Source: Armatimonadaceae bacterium | GTDB taxonomy: Bacteria > Armatimonadota > Armatimonadia > Armatimonadales > Armatimonadaceae | Length of the DNA: 40,070 nucleotides | Assembly (NCBI GenBank): GCA_030446525.1 | Contig: JAUJNC010000022.1 | Location: forward strand, 1 to 40,070 | Reading direction: 5' to 3' | Shown here: positions 28,925-37,458 of the stretch, one piece after another | How positions within the stretch are numbered: the first letter of the stretch is position 1 | How the letters are laid out: each line of letters begins with the position of its first letter | Made by a program: the position numbers and the translations under genes | Notes under the pieces: model-generated | What the model saw: the letters and a program-made list of their open reading frames with translations, nothing else | Database searches by the model: none | Told to the model about the DNA's origin: nothing

Positions 28925-29739
28925 TCAGTCTTCCTCGATCGTCCAGAGGTAGCAGATCGGGGTGCCTTGAGGGCCGACCGGGCGCGTCTTGATCAGCGAC
29001 TCGCCCTTGTACCACTTGGCATGGCCGTCGCAAAAGACGTTGTTCATGCCGCCGGAGTGGTACAGCTTGTGGACAAGGACGCTCTGGCCGCCAATGGTGG
29101 TACGCAGCGACGGCGGGCCGGCGGTGGTATCCATGACCGGATTGGCAGTCCATCCCGCCACCGCGTTGCGAGCAGCCCCCAGTCGCCGCCCTCCGTGACG
29201 AAGATTGTGTCGGCCGGCGCCTGGATCTCCGCCAGTGACCGGCCGGCCGGCGCGCGCACGGTAGTTAAAGCCGGGTACACGCCGTTGAGGACATAGGTGC
29301 CGTATTGCGTGGCGCGCGCGCCCGTGCAGGTCGCCGGCTGATAGACGTACTTCTCGTGCTGCGCCGCATCACCGGCGAAGCTCGGGCAGGTGAACACGGC
29401 CGTGTTCTTGATATAGGGGTACAGCATGTCCATCCACTTGGGGCTTCGGTAGTCGTTCACACTGTAGCCGCACCAGGGGAGTACGTGGCGATCGGGAAGG
29501 TCTCGTCGTAGTCCTGGGTATACATGGTAAGACCCGTGGCTATCTGCTTCGCGTTGGAAAGGCAGGCGGTCTGCCGGGCTTTCTCCGTGCCTGGGCGAAG
29601 ACGGGAAAAGGATGGCGGCGAGGATCGCTATGATGGCGATCACGACGAGCAGCTCGATCAGCGTAAACGCTGATGTGATCAGGGTGAAGGCCGGCAGGCC
29701 CCGACGCAGGGGTCGCGCGCGCAACAGTTCAAGGCTCAT
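28925..29739 (-). pseudogene. H-X9-DG pseudopilin leading the GH51 unit, frameshifted
   Basis: About 270 residues once repaired. ATG 29739 has AAAGGAG seven bases upstream. The leader is followed by [20 protein letters not shown]: the cleavage motif AFTLI appears twice. After [13 protein letters not shown] the frame must be corrected at about 29607, 29586, 29478 (CCCC should be CCCCC) and 29165. This gives QTACLSNAKQIATGLTMYTQ, PYIKNTAVFTCPSFAGD, TYVLNGVYPA and LYHSGGMNNVFCDGHAKWYK. Like other members it should be cleaved by a prepilin peptidase and assembled in a type II secretion-like fibre. Position first in the operon under a strong promoter suggests high expression. The breaks look like sequencing errors. 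Confidence 0.82.
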
Positions 29740-29847
29740 ACAACGCTCCTTTGGGTGCGAACGATGTCCGACGAGGACAGTGATCGACGATGGCCCGGAT
29801 CGGGCAAGGACGGCGAAAGCATTCGAACGACCGATGGAAAGTTTCAA

Positions 29848-29857
29848 AAACCGGTTT
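29848..29857. promoter_or_regulatory. Operator AAACCGGTTT for the LacI regulator
   Basis: A palindrome identical in core to 26315-26328. It begins seven bases after the -10 box of the pseudopilin promoter, a classic roadblock position. Confidence 0.7.
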
Positions 29858-29864
29858 ATTAAAC

Positions 29865-29892
29865 ATTATAACCAGAAACCAGAGTTTGTCAA
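29865..29892 (-). promoter_or_regulatory. Strong sigma70-type promoter of the pseudopilin/GH51 unit
   Basis: On the minus strand, TTGACA (29892-29887) and TATAAT (29870-29865) are separated by 16 bases; both boxes are perfect consensus. The leader to the ATG at 29739 is about 120 bases. Confidence 0.8.
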
Positions 29893-29924
29893 CCAAGGTG
29901 CCGAAAGAAAATATCTTGTGTTAC

Positions 29925-30040
29925 TTTCTCAAAGAGCGACACGTCCGCTAGCTTGCAAAGAAGCGCTGCAGCGGTGGTGTCAGCAATGCCAGGGATCGAG
30001 ACGAGCAGGTCCTTTTGCCTCTTGAGCGTGGGATGCAGGA
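29925..30040 (-). pseudogene. Remnant of an IS110-family transposase
   Basis: The minus strand encodes HPTLKRQKDLLVSIPGIADT followed by TAAALLCKLADVSLFE. This is the helix-hairpin-helix part of the C-terminal Transposase_20 domain of IS110/IS116/IS902 elements. Sense is lost on both sides. It lies between the pseudopilin promoter and the S9 peptidase gene. Confidence 0.65.
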
Positions 30041-30078
30041 TAATCGCTGCTGAAGACAAGAGGAGAGGATGCCACAGC

Positions 30079-30104
30079 GCCGATCGACGCGGGTGTCGAT
30101 CGGC
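30079..30104 (+). promoter_or_regulatory. Perfect 10-bp inverted repeat before the S9 peptidase start
   Basis: GCCGATCGAC, loop GCGGGT, GTCGATCGGC; ten bases before ATG 30115. In RNA this would be a strong hairpin next to the ribosome site (AGAGAAG). In DNA it could be a regulator site. Function unknown. Confidence 0.55.
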
Positions 30105-30114
30105 AGAGAAGTCT

Positions 30115-32253
30115 ATGCCACACCCCACTCTCAGGAAGATGTCTGCCGAGGATTTACTCGCGGTCACTACAAGCTCGTATGGGAGCATGCGCGCCGTTAT
30201 CTCGCCTGACGGAAAGCGGGTGGCGTTCAACGTCCAGAGAGCGCAGGCCCAGAAGAACGCGAACCTATCGGAGGTATGGGTGGCCTCGGCGGTGGAAAGC
30301 CTACCACCGAAGCGGCTTCCATCCCCGCACGGGTTCGCCATGTTCCTTTGGTCTGCGGACTCGACCGGGCTGGTCTACCTCAGGCAAGACGGGAGTGGCA
30401 GCAAGCTCTGGTCATTTGACGTAGAAACGTTCCAGGAAGCCCCCTTGATGCCGGTGCCTCTGCACCCGCCCGGCCATTCCTATTCCTGTTTCCGGTGGTC
30501 CGCCGACGGGCGCGCCCTTGCTTACCTTGTACAGCCCCGGCCCCCGGCAAAGGACGCGGAACCAGTGACGGCGGTTGAGGCCGACGTTCGCTGGGACGCC
30601 AGGGAACTGCCCCGTCTGCTCCCCGTCTCCCCGCCCGCGTCACAGCTTTGGTGGATGGACCTGGAAAGCGGGCAAGCCCGGCAGCTATCCGACCCGGCCT
30701 TTGACGTGGCCACCTTCGATTGGTCGCCCGATGGCGGCGCGATAGCCTTCGTCGCCCGGTGCGCCTCGCGGGCGCGGGCGACCTCGGACGGGGTCGTTCC
30801 GCCGGAGCCCGATCTGTATCTGGTCGAGGTGCCGAGCGGTATCGTCCGTGAACTTGCCTCCTCGGTTATTGCTTCCGGTGTGTCGTGGTCGCCCGACAAC
30901 GAGTGGATCGCCTACCGCTGTGCCGAAGGTCTGATGGTGAGAGCGGTCCCCGCAGATCGTGATATGGTTTCCCCCGGCGACACCACCGCATGGTGCGTCC
31001 TCCCACACCATTGCGTCGGGGCAGTAAAGACGAACCGGTCCGAGCGCGAGTATATCCAAGTCCTGGAACGGCCGCAGTGGTCACCTGACGGCCGCCACGT
31101 CTATGTCTGTGGTATGGCAGCCTTACGGATCAGCACGTTCCGGATCTCAGTAGCCGATGGCACGGTCGAGGATGTGTTCCCCGAAGACGGCTGCTACTGG
31201 CATCCCTCGTACTCGCGCGACGGAAGTCAATTCGCGCTGATGAAAGAGAGCGTGACACAGCCGCCGCGCGTGTACGTTGGGGCGATCACGGACTTCGTGT
31301 TGCGGGAGCTCGTCGGCGACGATCCCCTGAACCCCCACCTGAGCGATGTGGTGATGCCGAGCTGGGAAAGGATCACCTGGCGCAGCAAAGACGACAGGTG
31401 GGATATCCACGGCTTTCTCCTCAAGCCGCCGGATTACCAGCCGGGCCGGAAGTACCCCCTGATTGTCGGCATCGTCGGCGGACCGTCTCCGGTGCTTCCG
31501 GAGTTTAACCTCGACCGGCAGTATCCGGTTCTGCCGATGGCTTCGCAGGGCTACCTGGTGCTGTACCCGCACACGCGCGGCAGAGGGGGGTTCGGACCGG
31601 CATTCGCTAAGGCGCTCCACGAGGAAGGCAGCTATGTCGCCAACGCTTTCCAGTTTGACGTGATGGCAGGCGTTGACCGGTTAGTCGAGATGGGCATGGC
31701 CGACCCGGATCGTGTGGGGATCATGGGGTTTAGCTATGGCGGGACGCTGGCTGGCCATGGCATCACGCAGACGCACAGGTTCCAAGCCGCTTCTATCAGC
31801 GAGGGTGCCTGTGACCTGCTGCACATCCTGTTCGACTATTGGGCTGACCCTTCCATGAGGCGTGGCTTTCAAGAGGAGCTCCATTCCATCGGCAACGTAT
31901 ACGATCCGGTCGAGCGTGCGCGCGTGGAAAGCGAGACGCCGCTGTACGGCGTTCAGAGCGTCCAGACGCCTGCGCTGCTGGAGTACGGGATGTTGTCGAT
32001 GGCAGCCACGCATGGCAGGCGCATGTTCCACGGTTTGCAGTACTTCGGAGTCCCCTCGGAGCTGCTGGTTTACCCGCGCTCCGGTCACAGCTGGGCTGAG
32101 CCCCTGCTTGTCCTGGACAGCTATAACCGCAATCTGGTTTGGTTCGACTACTGGCTTCGAGACAAGGCCCATCCGGACAAGAGGAAAGAAGCTGCGTATA
32201 ACAGATGGAAGCGGCAGCGGACTGCGGCCGGTCAGAAACGTCGTTCGCCCTAA
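30115..32253 (+). CDS. S9 prolyl-oligopeptidase-family protein with PD40 propeller
   Basis: 712 residues from ATG 30115 (weak AGAGAAG site); an earlier TTG start at 29953 would run through the IS remnant and is less likely. No signal peptide, so probably cytoplasmic. Seven PD40-like blades (ISPDGKRVAF, WSADSTGLVYL, WSADGRALAYL, WSPDGGAIAFV, WSPDNEWIAYR, WSPDGRHVYVC, YSRDGSQFAL) form an N-terminal propeller. The C-terminal alpha/beta-hydrolase has GIMGFSYGGT (Ser nucleophile) and YPRSGHSW (His). Where the Asp is expected (usually HGExDxxVP), the sequence reads LLEYGMLSMAATHG, with Ser in that place, so activity is in doubt. Related enzymes are acylaminoacyl or oligopeptidases. Flanked by two gene remnants, so it may be a later arrival. 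Confidence 0.85.
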   Translation: MPHPTLRKMSAEDLLAVTTSSYGSMRAVISPDGKRVAFNVQRAQAQKNANLSEVWVASAVESLPPKRLPSPHGFAMFLWSADSTGLVYLRQDGSGSKLWSFDVETFQEAPLMPVPLHPPGHSYSCFRWSADGRALAYLVQPRPPAKDAEPVTAVEADVRWDARELPRLLPVSPPASQLWWMDLESGQARQLSDPAFDVATFDWSPDGGAIAFVARCASRARATSDGVVPPEPDLYLVEVPSGIVRELASSVIASGVSWSPDNEWIAYRCAEGLMVRAVPADRDMVSPGDTTAWCVLPHHCVGAVKTNRSEREYIQVLERPQWSPDGRHVYVCGMAALRISTFRISVADGTVEDVFPEDGCYWHPSYSRDGSQFALMKESVTQPPRVYVGAITDFVLRELVGDDPLNPHLSDVVMPSWERITWRSKDDRWDIHGFLLKPPDYQPGRKYPLIVGIVGGPSPVLPEFNLDRQYPVLPMASQGYLVLYPHTRGRGGFGPAFAKALHEEGSYVANAFQFDVMAGVDRLVEMGMADPDRVGIMGFSYGGTLAGHGITQTHRFQAASISEGACDLLHILFDYWADPSMRRGFQEELHSIGNVYDPVERARVESETPLYGVQSVQTPALLEYGMLSMAATHGRRMFHGLQYFGVPSELLVYPRSGHSWAEPLLVLDSYNRNLVWFDYWLRDKAHPDKRKEAAYNRWKRQRTAAGQKRRSP

Positions 32254-32418
32254 CTCACCGCTGCACTACCGGTTCAGAATCTAACGCCTGACGAGATTTA
32301 CTGGGCAGAAGATAGCTGCGCCTATTTGGAAAAGGATGACACACACAGGAGCTTCGCCCAACACGTCAAGCGCGTGCTGGATGCAGACTTGCCCGTTTGT
32401 TTACGCGGGGGTAATTGA
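32254..32418 (+). pseudogene. Fragment of a small ParB-like protein
   Basis: In the same frame as the S9 gene but after its stop, an open stretch reads ALPVQNLTPDEIYWAEDSCA, then YLEKDDTHRSFAQHVKRVLD and ADLPVCLRGGN before TGA. It resembles small ParB/sulfiredoxin-like proteins whose core continues as ADLSxPxILxxG..DGxHR; that part is missing here and no start is present. Family assignment is from memory and tentative. The rest of this gap (32254-32422) holds only the leader of the next gene. Confidence 0.4.
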
Positions 32419-32422
32419 CACA

Positions 32423-35400
32423 ATGCGTGACCTGCGCCTGGCCGCGGTCTCCGTCGCGGCGGCCCTGCCGTCGCTCGCCGCACTTGCTGCCCCGGTCCCG
32501 TCGCCGGCCGCGGCCGGCGCCGTGACTATCGCCATCGAGGCCGAGGCGTTCCCGTTCCCCGGCGACTGGGAGGCTCTGTCCGGGGGGCCTCGCGGCGCCT
32601 CCGGCGGCGCTATTCTGTTCGGGGGGATCTCGGGCGCACGGAACCCGGCGGTAGGCGCGGTGGAGCTGCCCCGCGCCGGCCGCTATCGGCTCTGGGTGCG
32701 CTCCGTGGACTTCCCCGATGACCGCCCCGGCGCTCGCCGCCTGAAGGCGGCCGTCGCCGGCCGCGAGGCGCCTCGCCCGTTCGGGATGTCGGGTAAGCCG
32801 GGCTGGACCTGGGAACCCGGCGGCGAGTACGACCTGCCCGCCGGGCTGAATCTCATCAGCTTCCGCGACGGCGCGCCCTTCGCGCGCGTCGATGCCGTAC
32901 TGCTGACCACCGACCTCCGCCTGACACCGCACGGGCCGCCGGGCGCAAGCGGCCTGCCGCGCGCAGCGCGTCCGGCGCGGTTGCCGACCCCGGCCGCCGC
33001 GCCCGACCCGTTTGACGCCGCCGGCCCGATCACCGATGCGCCGGGCACGCCGCCGGTCGCCCGGATCGAGAGCGCCGCGACGCGTGTCGAGTGGGTCCCC
33101 GCCCATACCGCCGGCGGTCTTGCCACCGTCCGCCCGCGCGTCTGGACGAAGTCCGGCGCGCACTGGCGGGAGCTGCCGGTGGAGGCCGCCGCCGAGACGT
33201 ACGCCGTCGTTGCCGGGAAGGCGCCGCGCTTCTCGCTGGCGGCCTTCTACCCCACCTGGGAAGACGCGCGCAGTGCCGTCCCGCCGATGACGGTCACCGC
33301 CGGCGGCGTGAGCGAGACCACGCTGCGGCCGTTCCCGCGGCAGGCGGTCTGGGCGGGCGGCGCGGCCCTGCGCTTCACGCCGCGCTCGGCCGCTCCCCTG
33401 CCGGGTCGTCCCGACGCCGTGCGCCTCGACTTCTACCCTTCCCCCGAGGGGGCACTCACCGCAGAGTGGGAACTGGCCGCCGGGGAGCGCGCCCCTCGGG
33501 TCCGGCTGACCTTCACGCCGAAGGCGGCGGGCAGCTACGCGCTCGGCTATGCGGTGCCCTGGCGCAAGCCGCTCGCCGAGGTGCCCGAGGTGCTGCTGCC
33601 GCCGATGTACCAGCGGCGGCGGTTCCCGGACACGCCGGTGACGGTCCTCGACTCCCTCGCGCCGACGCCGCTCGCACTCGCGCAGACCGCCGGGGCGGCC
33701 GCCCCGCAGGTATGGGGCGTCATCGGCGATCCGGACGAGATCCCGTTCGCCTGGCCGGACTTCCGCACGCCGCACTTCGGCCTGATGATCCGGGACGGCG
33801 GCGGGCTGGTCCATCCGGCCATCTATGGCCCGATCCCCGGTACCGGCCCCGCCCGGCGCGAGGCGGGCCAGGCGCAGACGTTTCGTTTGCGCGTGCTGGC
33901 GCAGGACGGCGACTGGTATGCGGGCTACCGTACGGCCGCCGACGAAGTGTTCCGCCTGCGGGACTACCGCCGGAACCTCCCCCAGGGTTCGCTCACCGAC
34001 GCCGCCCTCAACATGCTCGACCTGGTGAAGGAGGATAATGCCGGAGGCTGGTGGGAAAAAGCCAAGGCGCCCTACCAGATCGAATCGCGCAACGGCTCGA
34101 CGCACGCCGCGCCGCTCGTGCCGCTGTCGCTCTACTACCTGACGGGCGACGAAGACCTGTACCGCCGGCGCGTGCTGCCGACTCTGGAGTTCCTGCTCTC
34201 GCGCAACGGGGCGCACTTCTCTCCCGCCTTCGATGAGACGGCGACGTACCCGGTCGGCGGCATGGACGGGCCGCCGAGGCTCTACGGTACGGCGGCCTTC
34301 GCGGGCCTGTGGGAGATGACCGGGCGGCGGACGACCGCCTACCGGGATATCGCGTTCCCGCCGAACGCGGTGAAGCCGACGGGGGGGTACAGCCATGCGC
34401 AGGAGTTCGATGACTGGCTGGCCCGCTATGAGGTGACGGGCGAGCCCGGGGCGCTCCGGCGCGCCCGCGCGCTGGCCGACGCCTACCTCGATACGCAGAT
34501 CCGCACCGCCCCGACCGGGGACCTGGGCTCGCAGCCGTTCTTCCTGATTTCTTTCGTGCCGGACTGGGAAGGTCTGCTGCGCCTGTACGAAGTCACGGGC
34601 GACAAGAGATACCTAGACGGGGCCGTCTTCGGCGCGCGGCAGCTCATGACCGGCGTCTGGACGCAGCCGCTGATCCCCGAAGGCGATACGCTGGTGAACG
34701 CCGGCGGCCAGTTCGCCGGAGAGCGAAGCCTGTGGTGGAAGGGGCCGGAGCGCTACCGCCTGGGCTCGCCCCGCAAGCCAGGCGATACGCCCGAGCGCCC
34801 GGCGCCGGCATGGCGGGTGTCCAACGTCGGCCTCAGCTTCGAGCAGCCGTCGACCTATCGGGGCGGCGGCGCTGCGGGGCAGATGATCTACCAGGCCGTA
34901 TGGGCGCCCGCGTTCCTGCGCCTCGCGCGCTACACCGGCGACCGGCAGTTCGAGACCTATGCCCGAAACGCGGTCCTGGGGCGCTGGACCAATTACCCCG
35001 GCTACTATGCGACCGGCCTGACGGACATACCGCTCAGCCCCCGCTACCCGTACGAGGGTCCGGACGTGACCAGCATCTATTACCACCACATCCTGCCGCA
35101 CCTGGGCTGGACGATCGACTACCTCGTCTCCGAGGCGGAGCTGCGCTCGAACGGCGATGTCGCGTTCCCGTCGCTGCGGCAGTTCGGGTACGCCTACTTC
35201 GACGGGCGCGTCTTCGGCCATAAACCGGGCAGGATCGGGCCTATCCGCGGTGCGTGGCTGTGGCCGCGGCGCGGACTGGTGACGCTCGATAACCCCCAGA
35301 TCAACTACCTGACCGCACACGCCGACAGCGGCAGGCGCTTCGTCGTCCTGCTGATGAACGAGACGGACCGGCCGCAGCCCGTCCACGCGGCGTTTGATCG

Positions 35401-35953
35401 GAAGACGCTCGGTCTGGGCGCGTCGACGCGCGCCGACGTGCTGGACCTGGCGAACGGCACGGAAGGTGAGCGGCTCGCGCTCTCGGAGGCGGGTGTCGCG
35501 GCCGTGACGGTCCCGGCGCGGGGGCTTGCGGCCGTATCGCTGGACGGCTGCCGCATCGCCGTCCCCGCCGCGCAACGGGCGCCCACGGCGCTCGCCGGCG
35601 CTTCCGCGCCCGGGCCGGGGCCTGCGCCGTCGTATGTGACCGTGCCGGGACCGGTCGGGACGCCGGCCGCGGGGCTGGAAGGGCGCGCGGCGGTAATCCA
35701 GGTGCGGCCCGGCCCGTGGGTGGCCTATTTCTGGTGTGCGGCGACCCGGAAGCAGGCCCGCCGCGTGACACTGCGTTACCGCATACACGACACCGGCGCG
35801 TGGCAGATCATCGAGGCGGCGTCGTACCCGTTCGAGTTCTCGGTCCCGGTGGCGGACGCGGGCGCGGTCGTGCGCTTCCGCCTGTCGGGCGAGCGCACGG
35901 ACGGCGCAGCGTTCTCGCTGCCGGAGGCGTCGCTGGCTGCGCCCGCACCCTGA
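32423..35953 (+). CDS. Very large secreted protein, probable (alpha/alpha)-barrel polysaccharide-active enzyme
   Basis: 1176 residues, intact. ATG 32423 was chosen because it begins a clean signal peptide (MRDLRLAAVSVAAALPSLAA); GGGG about 11 bases upstream is a weak site. Residues about 35-160 form a carbohydrate-binding-like sandwich (AGRYRLWVRSVDFPDD, EYDLPAGLNLISFRDG). About 200-520 is beta-rich. About 540-960 is helical with repeated hairpins (LVPLSLYYLTGDEDLYRR, FDDWLARYEVTGEPGALRRA, WEGLLRLYEVTGDKRYLDGA, AFLRLARYTGDRQFETYARN), the pattern of an (alpha/alpha)6 toroid as in GH and lyase families. A beta-domain and a Pro/Ala-rich linker follow. I do not recognise the family. It stands apart from the minus-strand locus, convergent with DUF1501. 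Confidence 0.75.
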   Translation: MRDLRLAAVSVAAALPSLAALAAPVPSPAAAGAVTIAIEAEAFPFPGDWEALSGGPRGASGGAILFGGISGARNPAVGAVELPRAGRYRLWVRSVDFPDDRPGARRLKAAVAGREAPRPFGMSGKPGWTWEPGGEYDLPAGLNLISFRDGAPFARVDAVLLTTDLRLTPHGPPGASGLPRAARPARLPTPAAAPDPFDAAGPITDAPGTPPVARIESAATRVEWVPAHTAGGLATVRPRVWTKSGAHWRELPVEAAAETYAVVAGKAPRFSLAAFYPTWEDARSAVPPMTVTAGGVSETTLRPFPRQAVWAGGAALRFTPRSAAPLPGRPDAVRLDFYPSPEGALTAEWELAAGERAPRVRLTFTPKAAGSYALGYAVPWRKPLAEVPEVLLPPMYQRRRFPDTPVTVLDSLAPTPLALAQTAGAAAPQVWGVIGDPDEIPFAWPDFRTPHFGLMIRDGGGLVHPAIYGPIPGTGPARREAGQAQTFRLRVLAQDGDWYAGYRTAADEVFRLRDYRRNLPQGSLTDAALNMLDLVKEDNAGGWWEKAKAPYQIESRNGSTHAAPLVPLSLYYLTGDEDLYRRRVLPTLEFLLSRNGAHFSPAFDETATYPVGGMDGPPRLYGTAAFAGLWEMTGRRTTAYRDIAFPPNAVKPTGGYSHAQEFDDWLARYEVTGEPGALRRARALADAYLDTQIRTAPTGDLGSQPFFLISFVPDWEGLLRLYEVTGDKRYLDGAVFGARQLMTGVWTQPLIPEGDTLVNAGGQFAGERSLWWKGPERYRLGSPRKPGDTPERPAPAWRVSNVGLSFEQPSTYRGGGAAGQMIYQAVWAPAFLRLARYTGDRQFETYARNAVLGRWTNYPGYYATGLTDIPLSPRYPYEGPDVTSIYYHHILPHLGWTIDYLVSEAELRSNGDVAFPSLRQFGYAYFDGRVFGHKPGRIGPIRGAWLWPRRGLVTLDNPQINYLTAHADSGRRFVVLLMNETDRPQPVHAAFDRKTLGLGASTRADVLDLANGTEGERLALSEAGVAAVTVPARGLAAVSLDGCRIAVPAAQRAPTALAGASAPGPGPAPSYVTVPGPVGTPAAGLEGRAAVIQVRPGPWVAYFWCAATRKQARRVTLRYRIHDTGAWQIIEAASYPFEFSVPVADAGAVVRFRLSGERTDGAAFSLPEASLAAPAP

Positions 35954-35976
35954 CCGGGGCATCGCCGCCCGGCAAG

Positions 35977-36009
35977 AAACCGGTCAGGTCCTTCGCGCTG
36001 ACGGGCTTT
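35977..36009. terminator. Possible bidirectional terminator between convergent genes
   Basis: AAACCGGTCAG, ten-base loop, CTGACGGGCTTT: a stem of seven out of eight pairs, flanked by A3 and T3, lying between the two convergent stops. T-runs are short, so strength is uncertain. Confidence 0.4.
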
Positions 36010-36013
36010 GTGG

Positions 36014-37444
<1,431 letters not shown>

Positions 37445-37458
37445 GGCGGCAGGTCCTT

